Part shown: piece by piece, positions 39,900 to 50,928 of the stretch
Position numbering within the stretch: the first letter of the stretch is position 1
Layout: every line of letters starts with the position of its first letter
Source: Macrostomum hystrix
Lineage: Eukaryota; Platyhelminthes; Macrostomidae
DNA length: 64,000 bases
Assembly (NCBI GenBank): GCA_950097015.1
Contig: CATNEN010000005.1
Location: forward strand, 5,013,501 to 5,077,500
Direction of reading: 5' to 3'
Translations under genes and position numbers: made by a program
The notes under the pieces: model-generated
Seen by the model: the letters and a program-made list of their open reading frames with translations, nothing else
Told to the model about the DNA's origin: nothing
Databases searched by the model: none

Positions 39900-41141
39900 C
39901 TATTTATTGATCCCTTCCTGTCCCTCCTCCAGCTGACTCGAAAATTGGCGGGTCCAAGCACTCGCACCGAACTGGTTGTGGGGTGTTAATACTTCAAAAG
40001 AACAATTGACCGGATTATCTGGTTTTCTCGACATCGAGTCAGCATTTTGGTGAGACTTTCCAGGACGATGAACAATGGTGAAATCAAACTCACTCATCCT
40101 CTCAACCCAACGGCCCAAGATGCCTGTCGCCTCAGTCTGATGCATGAGCCACAGCAGGGCCTTGTGATCAGACCGGACCACAAACTTCTTGCCAACCAGG
40201 AAGTACCGGAAATGCCGCATCGCATCTACGACTGCCAACAGTTCCTTGCGGGTCGTAGTGTAGCGGGTCTCCGGCCCTCGCAGCTTCCGGCTGTAGTAGC
40301 CAACAGGCCTCTCTACTCCATCAGACTGCAGCTGATTCAGACAAGCTCCTATGCGGTCATCAGAGGCATCTGTGTCGAGGATGAAAGTGACTTTCGGGTC
40401 AGAGGTGTACTCCGGGTACGCCAGTACCTCCGTAGAGCACAACGCATCCTTCAATACCTGGAAAGCCCTCTCATGCTCTGTCTTCCACAGACCCTTCAAG
40501 CTGGTAACGTCCCGCTTAGTGAGCTCATGCAATGATGCTGCAATCCCTGAGTAGTTGCGGACGAACTTTTTGTAGTACTGTGCCAACCCCAAGAAGCTGC
40601 GCAGTTCCTTGGCGCTTCGAGGTGTCGGCCAGCCTCTGAGCTCGGCGATCTTGTCCTCGTTCGTCAGGATGCCTTCAGGTGTCACCACATGGCCTAAATA
40701 GTGCAGCTCCCTCTTAAACAGGTGGCACTTCTTTGGCTTCAGTTTGAACTGGGCTTCACGGATTCGCGTCAGCATCATCCTCAGATGCTCCAAGTGATCG
40801 TCAAAGGTAGGCGAGTGGACGAGTATATCATCCATATACCCCAACGCTACCTTTGGCGTCAGCCCCTCCAGCAGCTTGTTGATACAGCGCTGAAAGGACC
40901 CTGCCGAATCCGTCATGCCCATCGGCAACACTGTAAATTCAAACTGACCTCTGTGGTGAACCGAGAACGCGGTCAGGTGTCTGTCCTGCTCTCTCAGCGG
41001 GATCAGCCAGAAACCCTGAGCAAGATCGAGGGCGGAATAATACTGCGCCCCCCTCAAGTGCTCGAAGGACTGCTGAATGTCTGGCAGCGGATAGACATGT
41101 TTCAGGCAGCGACTGTTTAACTCGCGATAATCCAAAGACAA
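39900..41141 (-). CDS. Reverse transcriptase / RNase H of third Gypsy-like element
   Basis: RT motifs: LDYRELNSRCLKHVYPLPDI, YSALDLAQGFW, and the catalytic YMDD at about 102-105 of the frame. RNase H: LDTDASDDRIGACL, TRKELLAVVDAM, RSDHKALLWL. It is broken from the protease by a single extra T near 41137 and ends at a premature TAG. Confidence 0.9.
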   Translation of the reverse strand: MSLDYRELNSRCLKHVYPLPDIQQSFEHLRGAQYYSALDLAQGFWLIPLREQDRHLTAFSVHHRGQFEFTVLPMGMTDSAGSFQRCINKLLEGLTPKVALGYMDDILVHSPTFDDHLEHLRMMLTRIREAQFKLKPKKCHLFKRELHYLGHVVTPEGILTNEDKIAELRGWPTPRSAKELRSFLGLAQYYKKFVRNYSGIAASLHELTKRDVTSLKGLWKTEHERAFQVLKDALCSTEVLAYPEYTSDPKVTFILDTDASDDRIGACLNQLQSDGVERPVGYYSRKLRGPETRYTTTRKELLAVVDAMRHFRYFLVGKKFVVRSDHKALLWLMHQTEATGILGRWVERMSEFDFTIVHRPGKSHQNADSMSRKPDNPVNCSFEVLTPHNQFGASAWTRQFSSQLEEGQEGINK

Positions 41142-42189
41142 TCCTGATCGTCTTGTCTTTCTTAGGGACGATCAGGAGAGGCGTGTTGTAGCTAGAGAAT
41201 GTCGGCTTGATGATGCCTTTTGCCAACATCTCATCCAGCATCTTGTCCAGCTGTTCCATCAAGTGAGGTGGGATCCTCCTCGGTGGAATGCGGACTGGGG
41301 TGGGATCTGTCACAATGATCTCATGAGTGACCAGGTCAGTAACACCATGGTCCAGGGGATGCATTGCGAATGCCTCGCGGCACTCTCTCAACATCTCTCT
41401 AACCCGATGTCTCTGCTCCTCGGTCAATCTCTCACAGATCTCCACGTCATCTAGCCATGCCTCATCGCTCTCCAGCCCTTCTGCCTGAACCTGCCTGACT
41501 GGCGTCTCCTCTAGCTCTGGCAGATATTCAAGTTCGTCTGCCTTCAACGGCCTTGCCAGCCCTACTAGTCCATTGCGCCGTATGACAGCCGGGAAGCAAG
41601 AGGTGTTGATGACCTCTACACATCCTGTCCCGTCAGCCATCGTCAGCAATGTCGGAGCCATCTCGACCTGAGACGCCCCTGGCTTCAGCCCTGACTTCAA
41701 GGACTCAACAAGCAGCGGCGTGCCGTGACAGTCAGTCCGGCCACCCGCTAGCTTCACCGCTACGAGCATCGAAGAGCGCGCTGGCACAGTGGTCTGCTCG
41801 AGTGAGTAAACCCGACTGGCCCTCGCCTCTCGCCTCGTGAACCTCAGCGGCACACTGGTTCCTGATTTCATGGTCAGCATCCCCTTCGGAAAGTCAATCT
41901 TCTGGGTGTGCTGGCGCATGAAATCAATTCCTAAGATGTTCTCGTGTTCGCCCTTTGTCACGCAGAACTCGACGTCTACTGCGTAGTCGCCGAGCCTGAC
42001 CTCAAAGGCGACTCGCCCTAAGACTGGCAACCGAGAACCATCGAAGTTGCACAGGGCACTCTCTCCTGTCAGCACAGCGTGCGGCACTACATGCCTCAGA
42101 GATGCCCACGTCTCACTTCCAATTAGACAGCGCCTGCTCCCTGAGTCTAGGAGAAAGGGCACCGTCTTCTTGGAAACCATCGCCGTCAC
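41137..42189 (-). CDS. Protease and start of RT of third Gypsy-like element
   Basis: The protease active site FLLDSGSRRCLIG is near the ATG (MTAMVSKKT). The RT N-terminal part follows (IIVTDPTPVRIPPRRIPPHL, IIKPTFSSYNTPLLIVPKKD) until the frameshift. It is about 95% alike to 26900-28093 in the protease part. It lies one frame off gag, as in the second element, so a programmed frameshift between gag and pol is likely. Confidence 0.85.
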
Positions 42190-42281
42190 GTAGGGGTCAG
42201 CGTTGGAGGCATACCAACGCTCGAGGAAGCTGGTACTAGGAGAGCCCCCACCCTCTCCTCCAGCTAGCTCCTCAGTTCCCC

Positions 42282-43433
42282 TCAGGCCCGTCCAGGAACT
42301 GGACCGCGAGGGGCACTGCCGTCCGTGCTCCTCGCCATCCCGTTTCCCGACGTCTGAGTGCCTTGGGCCTGCAGCTCGGACTGCTGCCTGGGCTCTTGCT
42401 GTTGCGCTCTCGGGTACCCCTGAGCGTGGTGCTCGTAACGCGGCTTAGATGGCCTCGTCGGGCAATCACGCCTCAGGTGTCCGAACTTTCCGCAACCAAA
42501 GCATGCCCCTCTTGGCGGCGCCGGTCCTTCCTGCTGCACGGCTCCCTGTGGTCGACTGAGTGCCTGGACCAGCATCTCCTGCATCTTTTGCTGATGCTGC
42601 AGCTGCTGTCCCTGACATTCGACCATCTTGGTCATCAGCGCTTCGAGTCCCAGCGCTAGGAGTGTCCTAGGGCGAGTCCGCAGCAGGTGCTTGCGGTTCT
42701 CAGCCGAAGTCCGAACCCCTTTCACAAACTGGTCGACCAACTCATAGTCCAGGTCTCTCTGGCGAAGGTTGGTGTAGGCCTGCTCTCCGAGTCCCTGCAA
42801 CGCATCAGCATAGTCATCAAGCGTTTCCGCTTTCTTCTGATAGCGATTGCGGAACTCGTCTCGGTACTCCTCAGGGCTGCTCAGCTGCGCGAATCGCTCC
42901 ACAATACGCTCCTTGAACTGGGCATACGTGAGATTTTCAGGCAGCTTCATCCTGAGGACGGCATTCAGGCACTGTACATCGAGGTGGTCGAGTAGAAGGG
43001 CCTTGCGTGTCTCCGAACTGCGAATCGCAGCCCGGGCGCAATTCGCTTCAAACGCCTCCACCCACAGATGTACGTCCTGGCCCCGAGAAAACTTGGCAAT
43101 CTTCGCCGTCCTACCTTGTTGTTGTTCCACCTGCTTCTCCATCAGGTTGAGCATCCGGTACACCAGGTCAGCCGTCGCCCTGTCGTCCAGCCTTGGTCGT
43201 CGTCGCCTTGCTGCCGCTGCTGCTGCGCCTCGGTCGTCGTCCTCGCCGCCGGTCTGGTCGTCGTCGCCGAAGTCGCTCTCGCTGTCCTCGCCGTCGCCGA
43301 CACAGCCGTTTCCACGGCCATTCCACCGACTCCTGCCAGCAGTTTCCTGCAGCGCACAGCCACCACGAGACTCTATGCTCCGGGCTACCTGCTGCCTCTC
43401 TTCCCTCTCAGAATCCAGCTCCTCTTGGGACAT
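42282..43433 (-). CDS. Gag protein of third Gypsy-like element, 383 aa
   Basis: It starts at ATG (MSQEELDSEREERQQ). Compared with the 429-aa Gag at 28195-29484 it lacks ~46 residues between TLL and ALGLEALMTKMVE. The knuckle CFGCGKFGHLRRDC is kept. Otherwise open. Confidence 0.9.
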   Translation of the reverse strand: MSQEELDSEREERQQVARSIESRGGCALQETAGRSRWNGRGNGCVGDGEDSESDFGDDDQTGGEDDDRGAAAAAARRRRPRLDDRATADLVYRMLNLMEKQVEQQQGRTAKIAKFSRGQDVHLWVEAFEANCARAAIRSSETRKALLLDHLDVQCLNAVLRMKLPENLTYAQFKERIVERFAQLSSPEEYRDEFRNRYQKKAETLDDYADALQGLGEQAYTNLRQRDLDYELVDQFVKGVRTSAENRKHLLRTRPRTLLALGLEALMTKMVECQGQQLQHQQKMQEMLVQALSRPQGAVQQEGPAPPRGACFGCGKFGHLRRDCPTRPSKPRYEHHAQGYPRAQQQEPRQQSELQAQGTQTSGNGMARSTDGSAPRGPVPGRA

Positions 43434-43494
43434 GGCGTTCGTTTCCGCAGTGAATGAGTAAAAAGGCTAACTCGAATCCCACCGCTGCCACCAA

Positions 43495-44159
43495 TGTTGT
43501 ACCTGTGGTAGCGTGGCACACATAATTGGTAAAATGACCAAGACCGGACGCTGGATTCAGAGAGGATTTTATACCGGCCTCAACACTGATGCTTCCTAGC
43601 AGTGGAGCAACCCGGTAGTCAGGCTAGATTACTTTGTTTCCTCGGGATCTTCCTGAATCACTCTAAGACTCCCTCGTCTTTGAACCGTGCTCTGAATTTG
43701 ACGGTATACCTTGCTTTTAAATGCGATATACGGCCAAGCTTCTCAATAAGTTGCAGAAGTTGCAAGTTTGGATTCTACTCAGTTGCAATAGGAGGCAAAC
43801 GTGAGTGAACACGGAACGCATGAAGATAGGAAGACAGAATCGTGCCATCAATATAAAGAAATAGTGCTACCACGATACTGACACCATCTCATGGATTCGT
43901 CGGACTGTGCTCTACTTATAGTAGGAGCATTTGAGCGTTGTTCTGCCAGTCTTCTTCCGAACTTAAGCGATTGCACCATGGTGTGCCATGTGACTCAGTG
44001 CGCAGACAGAGCTGGAACGAGAGAGAGAAAGCGAAGGGGGTGGCGAGCGGTGACAGTGCACGGGAAACACTAACTACCTACACCCCAGCCCTCCCACAGA
44101 CCTAGAACAGCCTGACTCACAGATTGCCTGGAGGCTGCTCAGCAGTCAACAGCACATCA
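43495..44159 (-). repeat. 5' LTR of third Gypsy-like element
   Basis: 665 bp, starting TGTTGTACCTGTGGTAGCG and ending CAGCACATCA, clearly related to but diverged from the 655-bp LTRs of the second element. No partner copy is present in the window. Confidence 0.9.
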
Positions 44160-45512
44160 CATACTTTATAAGTACTTGATTGCAACATGCTATGTACTTG
44201 GTAAACTTTATAAGTCAACCATGTCATTAAAGTACCATGATTGACTTACAAAGTTTAGCATGTTTTTTTCTAGGGAGGCCTTGAAGAATTTTTTAGGGTC
44301 AACGATGAACTCCAGACGGCTTTCGAAACAAGAAATCCATTTTTTATCATGACAAGTCAGCCGCCCGAGCGACCTTAATGGCGACCGTGAGGCGACCGAA
44401 TGAAAGTGCATAAGAGCTTAGGAAAAACATCCAAAGTAACAATTTTTTTGCTGAAAATGCTCTCCAGATTGCAATTAAAGTACTCTAAGAACAAACTCCA
44501 AAATATTTGGGCGACCGTTTGGGCGGCGCCGCCCGCAGTCACCCCCAGTTTTTTTCCATTGGGCAAGATTGATATTAGTACTTTCTTACAAATTCACCAA
44601 GTGTTTTAGTCCCTAGCCTCTTCGTCAGTAATAGTACAAAAAGATAATAAGATATTATTAGATATTGGATACCCTCGATAATAAAAATACAGTCAACTCA
44701 CTAAAAACTAGACTGGGCTTGCTTGGCTTCCTTTATCTCCTGCGCGCCTCTTCAAAAAGGCAATGCCACCTGATCAACATGCGCGGCGCCAATCGAATGG
44801 CTTGTTGCTTTAAAATCGCCCGAACTTGCAGCCGTTGACAGTAAAGAGTCGATAGTTTTTTTGAGTTGGGTATATAACATTTCCGCGTCCAGGACCATTA
44901 AAAAATCAAGCGCTGGATTTTTTCCTTTATAATTTTATGAACTTGTTTCCATTAAAAATTAAATGAATGAAAAGCTGTGCTGATACTTTATTTAGCGTCT
45001 TTAAATCATTATAAATAACGGTCGCGAATTGCGTGTACTCATATCCAGACACAAAGAGGGGGTGCAGAACGGGTATTAGGCAGATCCAATAAAACTTACT
45101 CGTTGGTTTAAGCACCCTATTTATTGGTTAAAGTGAAAATCGCATTCCAAGAAATGCGGAGTCGAAAGATTGAATCGAGTTTTTACGAAGCCAAACTACC
45201 AGCTGTTCAATAATTCATACCAGGTTAGAACTACTCGTACTTTGCACATTAATCTTCAAAGCTCGTGCAATATGGAAGGGTGTAAAGCTGATTTGAAAGC
45301 TTTCATGGGCTTGATACTTACTTATGAATATCTTTACTTACTTATGAAGTCCTAGATCGGTTCACGTCTTCGCAGTAATGGTATTATTCTATAAATGACT
45401 GGTGGCTAGATTACCAAGGTGCTGCTGTCAGTAAGCATGCCAATATACCCATATACCAATTCCTTAACCAAGTTTGCTCAGCCCTCTGTGGGCGATTGAA
45501 ATTTATGTTAAT
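44160..45512. other. Non-coding interval, nothing recognised
   Basis: AT-rich sequence. It includes a GC-rich patch GGGCGGCGCCGCCC near 44521-44534 with inverted symmetry, but no repeat partner or gene that I can recognise. Confidence 0.35.
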
Positions 45513-45516
45513 AAAT

Positions 45517-45968
45517 ATTAAGAAAGTCTTCGGGAACACCTGCCCCGATAGCCGACAATCGTTTGACGATATCCTTGAGCTGATTAATATGCTCCTGCAT
45601 GGATGCACCTTCCTCCATCTTGAGCGCCTGTAGTTTCCGATTTAGGAATAATTTATTTGCCAATGTACTTCGCTCGAAATGTGTTTTAAGCTTATTCCAG
45701 GCTTCCTTTGGAGTTTCTGCATCCTCAATGAGATGAATTTGACTATCTGCAACAGCCAATACGATAGTTGCTAGGGCTTTATTCGCACGCCGATTGAAAT
45801 GAACTTTGACCTCGTTAGTCGCGTCCTCAGCAAGTGTCTCGGTACCATTAACAACTTCCCAAAGTTCTCGCTCCATCAGAACGTTCTTCATCTTGAACTT
45901 CCAGATATTGTAGTTGGAACTATCCAACTTCTCAACCAGTAGCTTGGCATCGAAGGACAGTGTCGATC
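45517..45968 (-). pseudogene. Copia gag fragment
   Basis: It reads LVEKLDSSNYNIWKFKMKNV, the usual Copia Gag start, then LWEVVNGTETL, EAWNKLKTHFERSTLANK and LFLNRKLQALKMEEGASMQE. It breaks off after GAGVPEDFLN and has no zinc knuckle. Confidence 0.9.
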
Positions 45969-46112
45969 CACCAACACAGCTGGTTGTTGAGCTGAACTTT
46001 CTAAGAGACGGTAGATGAGAACAATCACGCCGACTGACGCACTGCCACTAGAGCAGCTTTAGTGCTCAAACTGCAGCAGATCGCAGTGGAAGCGTGCTGG
46101 GCCCATAACCTA

Positions 46113-46561
46113 TTAAGAAAGTCTTCGGGAACACCTGCCCCGATAGCCGACAATCGTTTGACGATATCCTTGAGCTGATTAATATGCTCCTGCATGGATG
46201 CATAAAGTTTTCCTTCTATACATGCCTTGCAGAAACTGATGCTTCCAACTTTTGCGTCAATGCCGTCAACTTGCTTTTTATGAATTAGAGATTTTAGATC
46301 TTGCTCTCCTAGGTGACCATATCGCTGATGCCATAAATCTAAACTGTTGGTTTTCGCGATTGTTGCTGATTCAGTAGTAACAGAAATACCTTTGAGTTTG
46401 TACAATCTCCCAACTTTCAAAGCTTCTCCAGCAACTGTGCCTTTATTATCTACAATCTGACACTTGTCATCGCTAAACTTGACACTGAACCCTTTTCTGG
46501 TGACAGCGGATACTGAAAACAGGTTTTGCTCCATGAGTGGGACGTACAGAACATCAGTCAA
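46113..46561 (-). pseudogene. Copia protease end / GAG-pre-integrase fragment, fused to gag piece
   Basis: DVLYVPLMEQNLFSVSAVTR is the end of the Copia protease region. The GAG-pre-integrase zinc motif follows (LWHQRYGHLGEQDLKSL and FCKACIEGK). It is then fused directly to the repeated gag block ASMQEHINQLKDIVKRL, an unnatural order. Confidence 0.9.
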
Positions 46562-47407
46562 ACTATTGGCTGTAAATGGGTATTTCGTGTCAAGTACAAG
46601 TCAGACAACTTAGTAGATAGATTTAAAGCAAGATTGGTTGTTAAAGGATACTCTCAAGAACATGGTGTAGATTATGAGGAGACTTACGCACCAGTAGCTC
46701 GATTTACATCAATCAGAACTCTACTAGCTCTTGGAATTCAACGAGATTGGAAAATTCACCAGATGGATGTCGTAACAGCATTTCTAAACGGCAAACTAGA
46801 CGAGGAAATCTATATGGAACAACCGGAAGGATTTGTGGTTGAAGGCAAGGAAACGCTAGTATGCAAACTTGAAAGAAGTCTATACGGACTAAAACAGGCA
46901 CCTCGATGTTGGAATCAAACGCTCCATGATGAACTCTTAATGTCTTAACCTCACGCAGGCAAAGTCAGAACCATGCATTTATGCTAACTCTCAATCTGCG
47001 ATCGGTGTGTACGTGGACGACATTTTGCTAACCGCTTCTGATGATTACATGTTTGTGTTGAAGCAAGAACTGCAATCGAAATTTAAAATGAAAGACTTAG
47101 GCGAATTTCACTACTTTCTTGGAGTTCAAGCTACGTGGAATAATGGCTCTTTGTTTCTGAACCAAGAACGCTATTTAAATAGTGTCCTATCAAAATTCAA
47201 CATGATTAACTGTAAACCGGTATCAACACCAATGGATACAAGTGTCAAGTTCTACACTGCACAAGACTGCGATGCTAAGGTGGACAAAACTATGTATCAG
47301 GCCGCAGTAGGAAGTCTAAACTATGCAGCATTAGCTACACGACCAGATATTTCAGCTGCAGTGGGAGTTCTCGCGCGTTACTGCTCAGACCCAACTGAAC
47401 AACATTA
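46560..47407 (+). pseudogene. Copia reverse transcriptase fragment
   Basis: GCKWVFRVKYKSD, DRFKARLVVKGYSQEHGVDY, QMDVVTAFLNGKLDEEIYM, SLYGLKQAPRCW, then after a frame break and gap near 46945-47000 YVDDILLTASDD and LGEFHYFLGVQ. It ends ATRPDISAAVGVLARY and then a stop; RNase H is missing. Confidence 0.9.
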
Positions 47408-47416
47408 AGTGGGAGT

Positions 47417-47675
47417 GTTAATATGTAATCGTTTATCTTAAAAATAGCTGCATCTATTAATAGTAAGTAAATCCTAAAGTTTTCCTTCTAGAATTTTCTA
47501 GAATCTAAGTAAGCTTTATATCTATGGTAGATTGCTTAATTTCCAAACTGTACCTGTAACTTCTGTTGAGCTACGCCAGAGCTACCTAATTGTCTCACCC
47601 CTTTATCCTTCTCTAAATCCGTTCTAAATAAACGCTGAGTCTGCTATTCTTAAATAAGACTTTCTTAATAATAAA
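47417..47675 (+). repeat. Copia 3' LTR
   Basis: The purine tract AAGTGGGAG (47407-47416) precedes TGTTAATATGTAATCG. The LTR ends near ...AAGACTTTCTTAATA at about 47673, matching the LTR end seen at 46101-46115 in reverse. Confidence 0.75.
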
Positions 47676-48179
47676 AATGTCTAAGGCTGCAGTAATTAGC
47701 TTGCGGTAGTTCCTAATTAGGTCCTAATACGCTATTAAATGAATAATGACTATGTATAAAACAGTTTTCACTATGTATATAGCATATTTTCCTTTGTATC
47801 TAACAGTTTTCACTATTTATCTAAGAATATTTTTTAAGAACAATAAGCCCCAGAAAAGGTATTGTTTCACCGTTAATTTTAGAACAATCAGGGTTACGCG
47901 TTCGGTTACCAACGCATGTGCATTTTTAATACAAATTTGGCCTTTAAAATTTTAACTATCTTATATACTAAAAATGAAATGGTTGCTTGGTTGGTTGTAA
48001 TTGATATTCTCTATTCTATGTATTATTCTATTCTATCATAAAAAAATTGAATGAGACTTTTTATTTAGCCATGATTTTGAAGAAATGATGGTAGTGTAAT
48101 TTCATTATTGTTCGGCAGCTGTAGCATGTTCAAATATGCTGCTACCCCTACACTGTAATGCATAAAGGTACGAGAAAAG

Positions 48180-48455
48180 GGTCATCGAAGGTCCCAAATG
48201 CAAGGTCCGCAGCGTGCTTATATACGGACCTTTGTGATTCGAAGGTCCGCAATTAGACGTCCGAATTAAGGTCCAGTCGAGTTCCGTTCGCACTGCAGCT
48301 AGAGGTCAGTAATAAGGTCCGCAGCGTGTTTATATACGGACCTTTGTGATTCGAAGGTCCGCAATTAGAGGTCCAGTCGAGGTCTGTTCGCGCTGCAGCT
48401 AGAGGTCCGTAATTAGGTCCGCAGCGTGCTTATATACGGACCTTTAAGCACGTGG
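48180..48455. repeat. ~112-bp tandem repeat with palindromic GGTCCG/CGGACC ends, 2.5 copies
   Basis: GGTCCGCAGCGTGCTTATAT followed by ACGGACC recurs at about 48206, 48316 and 48415. The units also share AAGGTCCGCAATTAGA and CACTGCAGCTAGAGGTC. Each GGTCCG...CGGACC block could form a hairpin. It lies in the 5' half of the Helitron. Confidence 0.8.
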
Positions 48456-48717
48456 AAAACGTCCGGTTTTCCAAAAAGGTCCGTATGTCATGTTGAGCGC
48501 AAATGAATAATGAAAGCAAAATATTTGTGTATCTGTTATTTGGATATGTTAAGCGCATAGTGTTTTTTTAACATAGCCTCGAATTTTTACGTTTATTACA
48601 TGATCTGCTTTAATGCACCGGCAGTACTGCCACGTGAAATAAAATGTAAACAGCACATGAAATTGTTTAAAAAACATTTAAGCATAATCCCGGTGTAAAG
48701 AACATCGTCCGCCGGCA

Positions 48718-49073
48718 ACCGGCTGACCATCCCGGCTGGGCGAGAATGTGCTGCGCTGCAATGTTGCTGCCGGCCAGTTCACTGGAGATGAAATCCTGCT
48801 GCCGCGGATTCCCCTACAGCCCAACAATGCTGACCTGCCAGTCTGCTTCAAGCGGCTGCAGTTCCCGGTAAAGCCCAGCTTTTGCCTGACGATTCACAAG
48901 TCTCAGGGGCAGAGCCTGGAGACAGTCGGCATCGATCTGGCGGTTGGATGCTTTGCGCACGGCCAGTTATATACTGCGCTGTCTCGAGCGAAAAATGTAG
49001 CAAATATCCGGGTCCGGTTGTCTGGAACCACGACCAGGAACGTTGTCTACCCAGAGGTGCTCACTGGAGACTA
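48718..49073 (+). pseudogene. Helitron RepHel helicase C-terminal remnant
   Basis: It reads LRCNVAAGQFTGDEILLPRI, FCLTIHKSQGQSLETVGIDL, HGQLYTALSRAKNVANIRV and then a natural end GTTTRNVVYPEVLTGD with a stop. More than 90% alike to 30500-30780. Everything upstream of this exon is missing. Confidence 0.85.
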
Positions 49074-49131
49074 GAAGATTGTTCACTGGACATTCGTGAG
49101 TTTATCGAACTTCAATTGAGTTCCCGTGACT

Positions 49132-49440
49132 TGTGAGTCTGTGAGATGTTGCAGTGAGTCGCCATCACAAGTTGAGCCGCCTGATGTGTAAATGGTGCAT
49201 GATAGTTGAGCTCTGCCCATTGGCCCAATGAGTCACAGCGTAAATCCTGTTCCTTTTGGAGCAGGTTGACTGCATATCAATGGACCTTGAGAGACGTGGT
49301 TGAAATACGTGTTCGCTGCTTATCACGATTCAGAGGTTCTTCCACGCTAAAATGGAGGGTATGCAGCCATGGTCTGAAGCAGCCTAATCGCAGACCTTAA
49401 ATCTTGTGATGGCCGACTAAGCATGTTGAGCTGTGCTGTG
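49132..49440 (+). repeat. Helitron module shared with 34590-34905
   Basis: Near-identical to the module in the other Helitron (GCCGCCTGATGTGTAAATGG, GGAGGGTATGCAGCCATGG). Followed by a short CTGTGCTG repeat and about 1.4 kb (49460-50900) with no gene I recognise. Confidence 0.8.
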
Positions 49441-50928
49441 GCTGTGCTGCTGTGCTGCAGTGACATCAAAGAAAGTGGATATTATATAGTAGGAGTAGCG
49501 GAATTTGTGTCACAGTAGGGCGATTGTCCAGAGTGGATTGTCGATGAGTATATTAAAAATGCCAGAGTGGATTGTCCAACAAAGCAGGATTATCCTGCTG
49601 AAAAGCCATGGGTCGATTGAATAATAGCGCCTATAACGAAGGGAAATCCCCATTAAACACTAAAAAGTCTCCACGGGCGCCAGAGTCGAGAAATCAATTC
49701 TGCTCACCACTTTCGCTTCCCATGAGAAGATATTCTCATCGATTTCGCACTCTATTGCCAAAATGTTCAAGCAGGGGAAGTGAACTTTCTTGAAGTGAAG
49801 CTGCCCCGTGGGAATCATACTAGCGAAGATAATTGATGATTATTTGTGATTATTATTGAATCATCAGAAATGCTGAACCTGTTGGATGCCCCGCACTTTC
49901 CAGGGCACCTTTTTAAGTTGGAAGTTGGGTATGCCGGTTGTGCATGATTTGAATGGCACATCAGACTCATTCATGAGAACTGCGCTGTCCGAATTGTATG
50001 GCTGTTGCTGAGAGGATTAAATATGAGCAAATTAGTCAGTATGATAGAACTGGCATCTTTTTGCAGCTGGCTCCAAGAACTGGGAAAGTGCATGTTATAT
50101 GAATTCCACAACCTTTTACTGGGCTAACTATGGGTGTATAAGCGAATACTTCTGTAAAATGTGTGGAATAAGCGATGTGCTTTTGATGACCAATGTTTTA
50201 GGTGTCTAGCTGGGACACAGTAATCAAACAGGTGAATTCTTTGATGTCATTGCAGATAGCAGGCAGGCTGCATAGTAATGGTCCTCGAGAGAGATGTTTG
50301 AAATGGACATTTCGCTGCTATTTATTTATTTATTGCATACCCCAGTGAATGCGCTCTGTGAAACAGGGCAGAATAATTTTGCTGCGGACAGTAGGATTGA
50401 CATAAAAGATTCTAATGAATCATGCAATAATGCTGTTCCGCTTGCGAAAGACACTGCCAAACCAGCAAACCCTTTTTAATAGCAGAATTGATGCTACTTT
50501 CTGATGAGATGGTGAATCATCTGTGCTAAAATGTTTTGTGTCTATAGTTTTTTTTCTTCGCTATTTCAGCTCTGCGGGCCACGGCATGGCGAAGACACCT
50601 GACTAATAAACTGATTTATGATTGACTAATAACTGCATTATGATTGACTAATGACTGCATTATGATTGTGCACTTTTGTTTGACAATGCTATGCTTTGTG
50701 AAATATTTACTATAATTAATGATAACAGCCTTACCTAACAGACTCATGTAAATAAATTGTGAAAAAGAGGCACATGTTTCAGTAAAGCCAATACCGTAAA
50801 AAATTCTGACGCGTGAATATTTCTACTGACAGTAGAGTAACGGACATCAGGATGTAAATGTGTTATTATAATAAGTCCACACGGTGGAGAGTGTAGACAT
50901 ATAAGTTTCTTTTATGTATTTATCTACG

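Larger units (their letters stand above)
36394..44159 (-). mobile_element. Gypsy-like LTR element, near full length but mutated, 3' LTR missing
   Basis: This is the larger relative of the element at 24086-30205. On the minus strand: 5' LTR 44159-43495, gag, protease, RT/RNase H, Cys-repeats, integrase, ORF3. Lesions: one extra T in a TTT run near 41137 shifts protease/RT; an in-frame TAG at 39900-39902; a deletion and frame change between Cys-repeats and integrase near 39316. The 3' end stops at 36394, exactly at the 3' terminus of a Helitron, so that insertion truncated or split it. Confidence 0.9.
45513..47675. mobile_element. Rearranged Ty1/Copia element
   Basis: gag and pre-integrase sequence read on the minus strand (46561-45520), while reverse transcriptase and a 3' LTR read on the plus strand (46555-47675). 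The switch point is near 46550. A ~88-bp gag segment is present twice (45517-45604 and 46113-46200). At 46080-46115 (minus) the LTR end ...AAGACTTTCTTAATA is followed by GGTTATGGGCCCAGCACG, a Copia-type primer-binding site. The element cannot function. Confidence 0.85.

Noticed and set aside
44521-44534. GGGCGGCGCCGCCC palindrome as a transposon end
   Set aside because: No partner repeat or flanking duplication could be found.
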